Below, in pieces: positions 1 to 7,895 of a stretch of 18,608 nt of DNA. Numbering within the stretch: the stretch's first letter is position 1; each line of letters opens with the position of its first letter. The notes beneath the pieces are model-generated. The model did not search any database and had not been told where the DNA came from. It saw nothing but the letters and a program-made list of their open reading frames with translations. The stretch spans positions 1-18,608 of the forward strand of contig JAVMKL010000232.1 in the NCBI GenBank assembly GCA_031732875.1, read 5' to 3'. Made by a program: the position numbers and the translations under genes. Source of the stretch: JAVMKJ01 sp031732875. Lineage in GTDB: Bacteria; Pseudomonadota; Gammaproteobacteria; Competibacterales; Competibacteraceae.

Positions 1-161
1 TGCATCCCACCGATCACGTCGTCATCGTCTACACTTTGAGCGCCGACGGGTGTTATGGCAAACCCGCCATCCACGAAACCACGGGAACCTTGGCGCCCGG
101 CCTGCTTCCCGACTTGCTGATCGAGTGGGACCTGGTGTTTCCGGTTGCGACAGCGCCCTGA
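1..161 (+). CDS. C-terminal fragment of a probable Uma2 family (DUF820) endonuclease-like protein
   Basis: An open frame enters from the left edge (first full codon at position 3) and ends at TGA 159-161, giving 52 residues. The visible tail includes VYTLSADGCYGKP, followed by a short strand and LLPDLLIEWDLVFP. This matches the usual end of Uma2/DUF820 proteins: a strand with 'DGRYGKP', then 'LPGL.IDWD.VF'. Those proteins have a PD-(D/E)XK-like fold and are often encoded as small stand-alone genes. The catalytic residues would lie upstream of the window and cannot be checked. The call rests on the tail pattern alone. A 37-bp gap separates it from the CBS gene, and nothing suggests a functional link. 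Confidence 0.55.
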   Translation, partial: HPTDHVVIVYTLSADGCYGKPAIHETTGTLAPGLLPDLLIEWDLVFPVATAP

Positions 162-198
162 AACCATTCCCTGCCCTTTTCACCGACAAGGATCTTTC

Positions 199-657
199 AT
201 GACCGCAAAAACCTTGATGAACCCCAATCCGATGACGCTCGGCCCGTCGGATACGGTAGCCGCCGCCGCCGCCCGCATTCTCGAACATCACCTGCGCCAT
301 CTGCCGGTGGTGGACGCTCAAGGCCGCTATCTCGGCACCTTCAGCGTCTATTCGCTGCTGAAATTGACCCTGCCCCAGGCGGTGCTGGACAAGCATGGAC
401 TCGATAACGTGTCCTTCGTCACCGAACACGTCAGCGATCTGGCCCAACGCCTGGGCGGACGCCGCGAGGAGCCGGTGCGGAACTGGCTGAACATTCATGA
501 AGTCGCGCATCCCGAGACGCCGGTCATGGAAGTCATGTTGCTGATGCTGCAAGGGCGCACCACCAGCGTGCCGGTGGTGAACAAAGAGAGCGGCAAGCTG
601 GAGGGCATCGTTTCGTTCTGGGACGTGCTGGAAAAACTGACGGGGGAGAATCGCTGA
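199..657 (+). CDS. Two-CBS-domain protein
   Basis: This encodes a 152-residue cytoplasmic protein made almost entirely of a CBS pair (Bateman module). CBS1 spans about residues 5-65, with MTLGPSDTV, the helix AAAAARILEHHLRHLPVVD and a GTFSVYSLLKL end. CBS2 spans about 95-150, with HPETPVMEVMLLML, TTSVPVVN and GIVSFWDVLEKL. CBS pairs usually bind adenine nucleotides or related ligands and act as sensors. The ATG at 199 is chosen because AAGGA lies about 6 bp upstream; an in-frame TTG at 145 would overlap the preceding gene. The stop is 1 bp before the transporter ATG at 659, so the two are very likely translationally coupled. The inferred role is ligand-dependent control of that transporter; the ligand is unknown. 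Confidence 0.88.
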   Translation: MTAKTLMNPNPMTLGPSDTVAAAAARILEHHLRHLPVVDAQGRYLGTFSVYSLLKLTLPQAVLDKHGLDNVSFVTEHVSDLAQRLGGRREEPVRNWLNIHEVAHPETPVMEVMLLMLQGRTTSVPVVNKESGKLEGIVSFWDVLEKLTGENR

Positions 658-658
658 C

Positions 659-1987
659 ATGCACGAAACGAGCGCAGCCGCTTCGACCTTCCACATGGTG
701 CTGGCGGCCCTGATCTTCGTGATCACCTACGTGGTGATCATGACCGAGCGGGTCAACCGCGCCATCGTCGCCCTGCTCGCCGCCGGCGTGATGATCTTGT
801 TCGGCGTCATCAACCAGGAAGCCGCGATTCGCGGCGTGGACTTCAACACCATCGGCCTGTTGATCGGGATGATGGTGATCGTCGCCATCACCCGCCAGTC
901 CGGGGTATTCCAATACCTGGCGATCTGGTCGGCCAAGAAGGTCGACGCCAGCCCCTGGGGCATCCTGGCGATGCTGTCGGTGGTCACCGCCGTGGTCTCG
1001 GCATTCCTGGATAACGTCACCACCGTGCTGCTGATCGTGCCGGTCGCCCTGCTGATCACCGAGGAACTCAAGGTCAAAGCTTATCCCTTTCTGTTCTCGA
1101 TGATTCTGGCCTCCAACATCGGCGGCACCGCGACGCTGATCGGCGATCCGCCCAACATCATGATCGGCTCGGCGGTCGGATTGACCTTCAATGATTTCGT
1201 GGTGAATCTGGCCCCGGTGATCGTGGTGGTCCTGATCGCCAACCTGATCCCGATTTATTTCATCTGGGGCCGGCATCTCAAGGCCGCTCCCGAGGATCGC
1301 AAGCGGGTGATGGATTTCAACGAACGCGAGGCCATCACCGATCCGATATTGCTGAAAAAGTGTCTGGCGGTGATCGGGATAGTGGTGCTGTCGTTCGTGT
1401 TCGCCCGTTTCCTGGGGCTGGAAGCCGCCACCATCGGTTTGTTCGGCGCCGCCGCGCTGCTGCTGCTGCAATGCTGGCCGCACGACGCCGACGAACAGTC
1501 CAAACTGGTGACGCACGCCTTCACCGAGTGTGAATGGATCACCATTTTCTTCTTCGTCGGGCTGTTCATCGTGGTGCATGGCCTGGACAGCACCGGCCTG
1601 CTCAAACTGCTGGCGGACAAGGTGCTGGCGTTGACCGGCGGCGAGCTGAACGCCACCGCGATGGTCGTGCTCTGGTCCTCGGCCATCCTGTCGGCGTTCA
1701 TCGACAACATTCCGTTCGTCGCCACCATGATCCCGCTGATCAAGGCGATGGCTCCAACCTTCGGCGGCCCGGACGGCTTGATGCCGCTGTGGTGGGCGCT
1801 GTCGCTGGGCGCGTGCCTGGGTGGCAACGGTACCCTGATCGGCGCCAGCGCCAACCTGGTGGTGGCCGGCTTCGCCGAGCGCGCCAATCAGCCGATCCGC
1901 TTCGTGCCCTTCCTGCTGACCGCGTTCCCGCTGATGCTGATGTCGGTCGCCATCTGCATGGTGTATTTGTACTGGCGGTATCTGTAG
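659..1987 (+). CDS. ArsB/NhaD-like ion transporter (IT superfamily, SLC13-type permease)
   Basis: This is a 442-residue polytopic inner-membrane protein with roughly 11-12 hydrophobic segments. The two halves repeat the same signature. The first has SAFLDNVTTVLLIVP (about 114-128) followed by NIGGTATLIGDPPNIMI (about 153-169). The second has SAFIDNIPFVATMIP (about 345-359) followed by CLGGNGTLIGASANLVV (about 386-402). This duplicated DN...P plus GG.GTLIG..N pattern is the hallmark of the ion-transporter superfamily (ArsB, NhaD, P protein, DASS carriers). The substrate cannot be read from sequence: Na+/H+ exchange, arsenite or an organic anion are all possible. No arsR or arsC is nearby, so arsenite is not favoured. 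The gene follows the CBS gene by 1 bp and is probably in the same transcript. Confidence 0.85.
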   Translation: MHETSAAASTFHMVLAALIFVITYVVIMTERVNRAIVALLAAGVMILFGVINQEAAIRGVDFNTIGLLIGMMVIVAITRQSGVFQYLAIWSAKKVDASPWGILAMLSVVTAVVSAFLDNVTTVLLIVPVALLITEELKVKAYPFLFSMILASNIGGTATLIGDPPNIMIGSAVGLTFNDFVVNLAPVIVVVLIANLIPIYFIWGRHLKAAPEDRKRVMDFNEREAITDPILLKKCLAVIGIVVLSFVFARFLGLEAATIGLFGAAALLLLQCWPHDADEQSKLVTHAFTECEWITIFFFVGLFIVVHGLDSTGLLKLLADKVLALTGGELNATAMVVLWSSAILSAFIDNIPFVATMIPLIKAMAPTFGGPDGLMPLWWALSLGACLGGNGTLIGASANLVVAGFAERANQPIRFVPFLLTAFPLMLMSVAICMVYLYWRYL

Positions 1988-1996
1988 CTCTCCACC

Positions 1997-2036
1997 GCGC
2001 CCGCCGGTCGTCGCTCGACGGGCGCAAAGTGTTTTT
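1997..2036 (+). terminator. Possible weak intrinsic terminator after the ArsB/NhaD-like gene
   Basis: GCGCCCG (1997-2003) pairs with CGGGCGC (2019-2025) around a 15-nt loop that contains a smaller GTCG/CGAC stem. A T5 run (2032-2036) follows after six more bases. The loop is long and the T run is offset, so termination may be partial. The structure lies in the 65-bp gap before the first kup gene, for which no separate promoter is evident. Confidence 0.35.
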
Positions 2037-2052
2037 CGGCGAAACCTTCCGC

Positions 2053-3942
2053 ATGAACACGCATTCCGATTCCGCCCCGCGCGATACCCAACTCCTGCCG
2101 CTCACCTTGGCCGCACTCGGCGTGGTGTATGGTGACATCGGTACCAGCCCGTTGTACGCCATGCGCGAATGCTTCGGCGGTGATCATGCTTTCCCTCCCA
2201 CACACGATAACGTGCTGGGCGTTCTCTCCCTGATTTTCTGGGCGCTGATCATCGTGATCTCCATCAAGTACGTGACTTTCGTCATGCGCGCCGACAACCG
2301 GGGCGAAGGCGGGATTTTGGCGCTGCTGGCTTTGAGTACCCGCAGCTTCAAGGGCACGGCGCAACAGCGTACCTGGCTGATCGGGTTGGGCATTTTCGGG
2401 GCGTCGCTGTTCTACGGCGACGGTGCGATCACTCCGGCGATTTCGGTGCTGAGCGCGGTGGAAGGATTGCATATCGCCACGCCATTGCTGGATGCCTATG
2501 TGATCCCCATTACCCTGATTATTCTGCTGGCGCTGTTTCTGATTCAGGCTTGGGGTACGGCACGGGTGGGCGCCTATTTCGGGCCGATTATGATGCTTTG
2601 GTTTGCTACGTTGGCGCTGTTGGGCTTGGTCAATCTGGCGCGGGAACCGCAAGTACTGGCGGCGCTTGCCCCCGGCTATGCCCTGAATTTTTTCGCGGTC
2701 AACCACTGGAGCGGGTTTCTGGTGCTGGGCGCGGTGTTCCTGGCGATGACCGGCGGCGAAGCGCTGTACGCCGACATGGGCCATTTCGGCAAGCAGCCGA
2801 TCCGGCTGGCCTGGTTCGCGTTGGTGCTACCCGCCATTTTGCTGAACTACTTTGGCCAAGGCGCGCTGCTGTTGCGCGATCCGGCGGCGGTCGCCAACCC
2901 GTTCTATCTACTGGCGCCGTCCTGGGCGTTGTATCCAATGGTGATCTTGTCCACGCTGGCGACGGTCATCGCCTCGCAGGCGGTAATTTCCGGAGTATTT
3001 TCCCTCACCCGACAGGCGGCGCAACTCGGCTACTGTCCGCGCATAGCCGTTCGTCATACTTCGGAACAGGCCATCGGCCAGATTTACGTTCCCGCCGCCA
3101 ACTGGGCGCTACTGTTGGCCGTCATCGGCCTGGTGCTCGGCTTCGAAACCTCGTCCAATCTGGCGTCCGCCTACGGCATCGCGGTGGCGATCACGATGGT
3201 CATCACTACGATCCTGGTTCTAGTGCTGGCGCGACAGGTATGGGGCTGGAACCGATTCAAGCTGGGACTGGGAATCGTATTTTTCCTGGTGGTGGATTTA
3301 GCGTTTTTCTCCGCCAACGCCCTCAAGATCGAGCATGGCGGCTGGATCACCCTGCTGATTGGCACGGCGGTTTATATCCTGATGTTTGCCTGGAAGGATG
3401 GGCGCGAGCTGCTGAATCAACGACTGCGCGAGAATGCCATGCCGCTGAATTTATTCCTGCAAAGTCTGACGCAAGGTTCCACCCTGCGGGTACCGGGCAC
3501 GGCGGTATTTCTGACCAGCAACCCCGACGGCGTGCCGAACGCGCTGCTGCACAACATGAAACATAACAAGGTGGTCCATGAACGCCTGGTGCTGCTGACG
3601 GTGTTCACCAAGGAAATTCCGCGAGTAGAGGATCAGGATCGCGTGACCGTGCATGATTTGGGACACAATACCTGGCGGATCGTCGTTCGCTACGGCTTCG
3701 CCGAAAACCCCAACCTGCCGCACGCCCTGACGCTGTGCGAACCGCTGGGGCTGCGTTTCGAGATGATGGATACCACCTTCTTCCTGGGCCGGGCCACGCT
3801 GATTCCCACCACCCGGGCCGGCATGGCACTGTGGCGTGAAAAACTGTTCGCCAGTCTGTTTCGCAACGCGACTCGCCCGATGGAGTTCTTCCGCATCCCG
3901 TACAACCGGGTCGTGGAACTGGGTACGCAGGTGGAGCTGTAA
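2053..3942 (+). CDS. kup: Kup potassium:proton symporter, first copy
   Basis: This encodes 629 residues, the usual Kup/HAK/KT length (E. coli Kup is about 620). It has about 12 membrane helices in the first 440 residues and a cytoplasmic C-terminal domain. Family signatures are GDIGTSPLYA in TM1 (Asp28), MRADNRGEGG (about 78-87), FYGDGAITPAISVLSAVEGL (Glu137), TGGEALYADMGHFG (Glu236) and SSNLASAYGIAV. The acidic residues correspond to those reported as important for H+-coupled K+ uptake in Kup. ATG 2053 is chosen from the conserved N-terminus. No strong Shine-Dalgarno precedes it, and an in-frame GTG at 2029 is a weaker alternative. A terminator at 3974-3997 separates it from the second kup, so it probably depends on read-through from the upstream pair or an unseen promoter. 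It is a close paralogue of the next gene. Confidence 0.95.
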   Translation: MNTHSDSAPRDTQLLPLTLAALGVVYGDIGTSPLYAMRECFGGDHAFPPTHDNVLGVLSLIFWALIIVISIKYVTFVMRADNRGEGGILALLALSTRSFKGTAQQRTWLIGLGIFGASLFYGDGAITPAISVLSAVEGLHIATPLLDAYVIPITLIILLALFLIQAWGTARVGAYFGPIMMLWFATLALLGLVNLAREPQVLAALAPGYALNFFAVNHWSGFLVLGAVFLAMTGGEALYADMGHFGKQPIRLAWFALVLPAILLNYFGQGALLLRDPAAVANPFYLLAPSWALYPMVILSTLATVIASQAVISGVFSLTRQAAQLGYCPRIAVRHTSEQAIGQIYVPAANWALLLAVIGLVLGFETSSNLASAYGIAVAITMVITTILVLVLARQVWGWNRFKLGLGIVFFLVVDLAFFSANALKIEHGGWITLLIGTAVYILMFAWKDGRELLNQRLRENAMPLNLFLQSLTQGSTLRVPGTAVFLTSNPDGVPNALLHNMKHNKVVHERLVLLTVFTKEIPRVEDQDRVTVHDLGHNTWRIVVRYGFAENPNLPHALTLCEPLGLRFEMMDTTFFLGRATLIPTTRAGMALWREKLFASLFRNATRPMEFFRIPYNRVVELGTQVEL

Positions 3943-3973
3943 GGTTGGTACTTGTTTTCCTTGTTCCGATCTT

Positions 3974-3997
3974 CTTCCGGTGCTCGGAGGTGTTTTT
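3974..3997 (+). terminator. Intrinsic terminator after the first kup
   Basis: CTTCCG (3974-3979) pairs with CGGAGG (3985-3990), including one G-U pair, around loop GTGCT. TGTTTTT follows at 3991-3997. Position 32 bp after the kup stop and the T tract support Rho-independent termination. It separates the two kup genes into different transcription units, consistent with the promoter found downstream of it. Confidence 0.6.
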
Positions 3998-4060
3998 GTT
4001 TGGCCACCAAATGAGCCGCATTTTGGCCGCCGACGGCTCGCATGAAATGGTCTCTTTGCA

Positions 4061-4072
4061 AATCAATTGATT
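4061..4072. promoter_or_regulatory. Palindrome overlapping the -35 box
   Basis: AATCAATTGATT is a perfect 12-bp palindrome whose right half is the -35 hexamer TTGATT. A dimeric regulator bound here would affect polymerase access. It may equally be an AT-rich coincidence. Confidence 0.35.
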
Positions 4073-4095
4073 CTGGCTCAATCGACGCTTATGAT
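4067..4095 (+). promoter_or_regulatory. Sigma70-type promoter for the second kup
   Basis: TTGATT (4067-4072) and TATGAT (4090-4095) are separated by exactly 17 bp, each one or two mismatches from the TTGACA/TATAAT consensus. A start site near 4102 would give a leader of about 77 nt before the ATG at 4179. The surrounding bases are noticeably more AT-rich than the flanking genes. The promoter would drive the second kup and the channel gene behind it. Confidence 0.65.
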
Positions 4096-4107
4096 GCGGT
4101 GCATCAT
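4091..4107. promoter_or_regulatory. Inverted repeat over the -10 box and start site, possible operator
   Basis: ATGATGC (4091-4097) and GCATCAT (4101-4107) are perfect 7-bp arms around GGT. The left arm covers most of the -10 hexamer and the right arm reaches past the predicted transcription start. That geometry suits a repressor operator. If transcribed, part could instead form the base of a 5' hairpin. No cognate regulator gene is in the window. Confidence 0.45.
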
Positions 4108-4178
4108 CGTCTGTTCCGGCGATGGACGCGGAACCGGCCGATATTTGCACAACAACAATAAACCGGGAGGACAGCGTC

Positions 4179-6053
4179 ATGTCGGCGCATGAAAGCAAGA
4201 GCCGTTCGGCGGCGCTGATCGTCGGTGCGATCGGGGTCGTCTTCGGCGATATCGGCACCAGCCCCCTTTACGCCCTCAAGGAAACCTTTGCCGGACACCA
4301 CCCCATCGCGGTGGAACCGGCCAGTATTTTCGGCGTATTGTCGCTGATCTTCTGGACCATCATGGCGCTGGTGACCTTGAAATACGTCGCCATCATCATG
4401 CGCGCCGACAACCGCGGTGAAGGCGGCAGTTTGGCCCTGCTCGCCCGCGTGACGGAGTTGACCAAGCACTCACACGCCACCTGGTTCGTGACCATGCTCG
4501 GCATCTTTGCCGCCGCGCTGTTCTACGGCGATAGCATGATCACGCCGGCCATCTCGGTGCTCAGCGCGGTCGAGGGGCTGGATGTGGTTGCGCCGCAACT
4601 GAAGGAGTATGTACTGCCGATCACCGCGATCGTCCTGACCGGCCTGTTCTGGATTCAGAAGCATGGCACCGGCGTCGTGGGCCGCTTCTTCGGCCCGGTC
4701 ATGTGCGCCTGGTTCGGCGTGCTCGGGGTATTGGGTGCGATCAGCATCTGGGAAGCGCCGACCGTGCTCGCGGCGCTCAACCCGATCCATGCTGTCGAGT
4801 TTCTGGCTCGTCATCCCTGGGAAAGCTTCCTCGCGCTCGGGGCGATTGTCCTGGCGGTGACCGGTGGCGAGGCGCTGTATACCGACATGGGGCATTTCGG
4901 CAAATTCCCGATCCGTGCTTCCTGGTTTGGCTTCGTGCTGCCGGCGCTGGTCCTGAACTACTACGGCCAGGGCGCCCTGCTGCTCAAGGATCCCGCCGCG
5001 ATTCAGAATCCCTTCTACCTGCTGGCGCCCGGCTGGGCGCTGATCCCGATGGTGGCGCTGGCCACGGCGGCGACGGTGATCGCCTCGCAGGCGGTGATCT
5101 CGGGCGCCTTTTCGGTGGCGCGACAAGCCGTCCAACTCGGCTACCTGCCGCGCATGAGGATCGTCCACACCTCCCACATGGAAGCCGGACAGATCTACGT
5201 GCCGTTCACCAACTGGACCCTCTATCTCGCGGTCATGGCCCTGGTGTTCGGCTTCCAGTCCTCCAGCAACCTGGCGGCGGCCTATGGGATCGCGGTAACC
5301 GGCACCATGATGATCGACACGATCCTGGTGTCGTTCGTCGCGTTCCTCGCCTGGCGCTGGAACCCCTGGCTGGCCGCGCCCCTGCTCGGCGCGTTGCTGC
5401 TGATCGATATCGCCTTCTTCTCCGCCAACGCCATCAAGCTGCTGCAAGGTGGCTGGTTCCCCATCGTCATCGCGATTGCCTCCTTTACCACGCTGACTAC
5501 TTGGCGGCGGGGCCGGCATCTCCTGTTCCAGGAGATGGGCAACCTGACCATGCCCCTCGACCAGTTCATCCGCTCGACCGACAAGGCGGCGCTGAAGCGG
5601 GTCAGCGGCACCGCCGTCTACCTGACCAGCCGGCCCGAGGGCGCGCCCTCGGCGCTGCTGCACAACGTCAAGCACAACGAAGTGCTGCACGCCCGCAACA
5701 TTCTGGTGACCATCCAAACCGCCGAGGTACCGTATGTCGCGGACGCAGACCGGATCGAAATCGTCGACCTCGACCATACGTTCTATCGGGTGTTCGTGCG
5801 CTATGGCTTCATGGAGCAGCCGAACCTCCCCGTGGCGCTGGAGGGATGCGGCGGAAAGGGTCTCCAGTTCGATCTCGATAAAACCTCGTTCTTCGTCAGC
5901 CGGGAGGTGGTGGTGCCCAAAATGACGCCGCCGATGATGTTGTGGCGCGAGCTTTACTTTATCTGGATGCTGCGCAACGCCCAGAGCGCCAGCGACTTCT
6001 TCCAAATTCCCGCCAACCGGGTCGTCGAGTTGGGCACGTTGGTCGAGATCTGA
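4179..6053 (+). CDS. kup: Kup potassium:proton symporter, second copy
   Basis: This encodes 624 residues and has the full Kup architecture. The features are GDIGTSPLYA (Asp24), IMRADNRGEGG (about 73-83), FYGDSMITPAISVLSAVEGL (Glu132), TGGEALYTDMGHFG (Glu231), SSNLAAAYGIAV and a C-terminal cytoplasmic domain from about residue 440. It parallels the first copy almost segment for segment, including the endings NRVVELGT.VE(L/I). ATG 4179 is preferred over an in-frame ATG at 4122 because GGGAGG sits 8 bp upstream and the shorter start matches the family N-terminus. It has its own promoter at 4067-4095. The stop is 30 bp before the channel gene, so the pair is probably one operon for K+ uptake plus regulated K+ flux. 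Confidence 0.95.
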   Translation: MSAHESKSRSAALIVGAIGVVFGDIGTSPLYALKETFAGHHPIAVEPASIFGVLSLIFWTIMALVTLKYVAIIMRADNRGEGGSLALLARVTELTKHSHATWFVTMLGIFAAALFYGDSMITPAISVLSAVEGLDVVAPQLKEYVLPITAIVLTGLFWIQKHGTGVVGRFFGPVMCAWFGVLGVLGAISIWEAPTVLAALNPIHAVEFLARHPWESFLALGAIVLAVTGGEALYTDMGHFGKFPIRASWFGFVLPALVLNYYGQGALLLKDPAAIQNPFYLLAPGWALIPMVALATAATVIASQAVISGAFSVARQAVQLGYLPRMRIVHTSHMEAGQIYVPFTNWTLYLAVMALVFGFQSSSNLAAAYGIAVTGTMMIDTILVSFVAFLAWRWNPWLAAPLLGALLLIDIAFFSANAIKLLQGGWFPIVIAIASFTTLTTWRRGRHLLFQEMGNLTMPLDQFIRSTDKAALKRVSGTAVYLTSRPEGAPSALLHNVKHNEVLHARNILVTIQTAEVPYVADADRIEIVDLDHTFYRVFVRYGFMEQPNLPVALEGCGGKGLQFDLDKTSFFVSREVVVPKMTPPMMLWRELYFIWMLRNAQSASDFFQIPANRVVELGTLVEI

Positions 6054-6083
6054 GGTTCTGGCTCAAGTTTGGAGCGACGAGAC

Positions 6084-7739
6084 ATGCTCCAAAGGATTTC
6101 ACGTTCGACGCGGCGCCTGATCCTGCTGCTCGCGAGCATGCCGGCGGCTCTTCTCGTCTTCGCCATTCTTTACATGCTCGGCTCGACCTATCTCGAGGGC
6201 AAACCCGCGACCTTCTGGGCCAGTTTGGAATGGGCCTCCGAGACGCTGACCACCACCGGCTACGGCGCCTATGCGCCCTGGTACCACCCAGTCATGATCC
6301 TGCTGGTGATCCTGACCCAGTTCGTCGGCATGTTCTTTCTGGTGCTGGTCTTCCCGGTGTACGTACTGCCCTACATCGAGGAACGGTTCGAGATGCGGTT
6401 GCCGCATGTCCTGCCGCCGATGGGGGGGCGGGTGTTGTTCTACGGCTACGGCCCCGCGATTGATTCGCTGCTGGAGGAATTCCAGCAGGTCAGTTCCGCG
6501 TTCGTCATCTTTGAAGAGGATGTAGCACTGGCCCGCAACCTGCGCGACCGCGGTTACGAGGTAGTGTTCGGCAAGCTCGACGAAGATCCGGACGTTCTGG
6601 CCGGCGTGAACCAGGCGCGGGCGATCGTTGCCAACGCCGACGATCACGCTAATGCGATCTGCATCCTGATCGCCCGGGAGCAGAGGTTTGAAGGGCCGAT
6701 TTACGCACTGGCGAACGATCCGCTGTACCGGGCACCCATGCTCCAGGTGGGCGCGTCCGCCGTCTACACCCCAACCCACGTGCTCGGCGCGGCGCTGGCG
6801 GCTCGGGCCAGCACCCGCATCAGTCCTCCGGCGGAGGGCCTGCATCTGCTCAGCGCGCAGGTCGGTCTGGCCGAATTTCGGGTCCGGGCGGACAGTCCGC
6901 TGTCCGGCCAACGGCTTGGCGACCTGCATCTGCGCGAACGCCACGGCGTGACCGTGATCGGCCAGTGGCGCGGGGGAAACTTCACCGTCCCTAAGGGACC
7001 CGATACGCTTATCGAACCCGGCGCGATCCTGGTGGTAGTCGGTGCCCACGCCAATCTAGCCCAGGTCGAACACCTGGCCGCGCCCATTCGTCGCACCGGT
7101 CCCATCGTGGTGGCCGGCTACGGTACTGTCGGCGGCAAGGTGGTACAAATGCTGCGCGACGCCCACGAACTTACCGTCGTCATCGACCAGCAGCTCGCGC
7201 CAGGGGTCGATATTGTCGGCAACGTGCTGGAACACGCGACGCTGGAACGGGCCAGCGTGCGCGCAGCCAGCGCGGTGGTGCTGGCATTGAGCAACGACAG
7301 CGAAGGGGTATTCGCCACGGCGGTAGTCCGCGATTACGCGCCTGAAGTCCCGTTGATTGTCCGGGTCAACCGGGCACCAAACGTCGCGCGGCTGTATCAG
7401 TCTGGCGCGGATTTCGCCCTGTCGGTAGGTCAGGTTGCGGGGCAAATTCTCGCCTATCACCTGCTCGGCGACCGTGCGGTAGCGGTCGAACAGCGCCTCA
7501 AGTTCGTCCGGATAAGCGCCGGCGCGCTGGTGGGACTGCATCCCTGGCGCGCCCAGGTGCGCGAACGCACCGGCGCGGCGGTGGTCGCGGTAGAGCGGGA
7601 TCGAGAGGTATTCGTCAAATTCGACGGCAGCTTCGAGGTGCGTCCGGACGACACCCTGTTTCTCTGCGGAACGACCGGCAGCCTGGATCAATACCTGCGC
7701 GAGTTCCAGGCAACGCCCGCCAGCAGTCCTCGGGTCTGA
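6084..7739 (+). CDS. Two-TM potassium channel with two tandem RCK (TrkA-N/TrkA-C) modules
   Basis: This encodes 551 residues. TM1 is about 12-34. The pore helix and filter ETLTTTGYGAY are at about 53-63, with TTGYGA replacing the usual TVGYGD. TM2 is about 70-95. Two cytoplasmic RCK modules follow: TrkA-N 1 (about 115-240) with TrkA-C 1 (about 258-325), then TrkA-N 2 (about 338-460) with TrkA-C 2 (about 468-535). The second Rossmann motif is intact (GYGTVG, Gly345/347/350). The first reads GYGPAI and lacks the third glycine. Two RCKs in one chain resemble BK channels and the bacterial GsuK type rather than single-RCK MthK. ATG 6084 is supported by GGAG about 9 bp upstream; an in-frame TTG at 6069 is less likely. 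Expected function is a ligand-gated K+ conductance co-expressed with Kup. Confidence 0.88.
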   Translation: MLQRISRSTRRLILLLASMPAALLVFAILYMLGSTYLEGKPATFWASLEWASETLTTTGYGAYAPWYHPVMILLVILTQFVGMFFLVLVFPVYVLPYIEERFEMRLPHVLPPMGGRVLFYGYGPAIDSLLEEFQQVSSAFVIFEEDVALARNLRDRGYEVVFGKLDEDPDVLAGVNQARAIVANADDHANAICILIAREQRFEGPIYALANDPLYRAPMLQVGASAVYTPTHVLGAALAARASTRISPPAEGLHLLSAQVGLAEFRVRADSPLSGQRLGDLHLRERHGVTVIGQWRGGNFTVPKGPDTLIEPGAILVVVGAHANLAQVEHLAAPIRRTGPIVVAGYGTVGGKVVQMLRDAHELTVVIDQQLAPGVDIVGNVLEHATLERASVRAASAVVLALSNDSEGVFATAVVRDYAPEVPLIVRVNRAPNVARLYQSGADFALSVGQVAGQILAYHLLGDRAVAVEQRLKFVRISAGALVGLHPWRAQVRERTGAAVVAVERDREVFVKFDGSFEVRPDDTLFLCGTTGSLDQYLREFQATPASSPRV

Positions 7740-7895
7740 TTAGCTACCGCTTTCCTGGAGTTCAACCTGGCTTCTCAGCCCAAGGCGTTGCGCCAGAAAA
7801 TCGCGGCCGAGGCCAATCGCCGCTGCGGCTACTACCCGACCGAACAGCGGGTCAGCGGCGCTCCCTCCGTATCGAGCATCCGAAATGCCTTTCAT
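7740..7895 (-). CDS. Possible 51-residue hypothetical protein at the operon end
   Basis: An ATG at 7895-7893 overlaps the stop of the beta-propeller gene in an ATGA arrangement, typical of coupled genes. The frame runs 51 codons to TAA at 7742-7740, directly beside the stop of the convergent channel gene. The product has a mildly hydrophobic middle (FGRVVAAAAIGLGRDFLAQR). I do not recognise it and see no signal peptide. The plus strand is also open across this stretch, so coding is uncertain. If it is not a gene, 7740-7891 is a 152-bp convergent spacer in which I see no convincing terminator. Confidence 0.3.
   Translation of the reverse strand: MKGISDARYGGSAADPLFGRVVAAAAIGLGRDFLAQRLGLRSQVELQESGS

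Noticed and set aside
659..1987. Specific naming as arsenite pump arsB or Na+/H+ antiporter nhaD
   Set aside because: Only superfamily signatures are visible, and there are no ars genes or diagnostic residues to decide the substrate.
1534..2052. N-terminal extension of the first kup into the transporter gene
   Set aside because: It is the shadow frame of the ArsB/NhaD-like gene, and Kup homology begins at 2053.
3943..4178. c-di-AMP (ydaO-type) riboswitch upstream of the second kup
   Set aside because: The predicted leader is only about 77 nt and lacks the needed multi-helix architecture. A DNA-level operator explains the palindromes better.
4470..6005. 511-codon minus-strand frame opposite the second kup
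   Set aside because: It is rich in Arg, His, Gln, Asp and Glu without domain features, and Kup motifs run throughout the plus strand.
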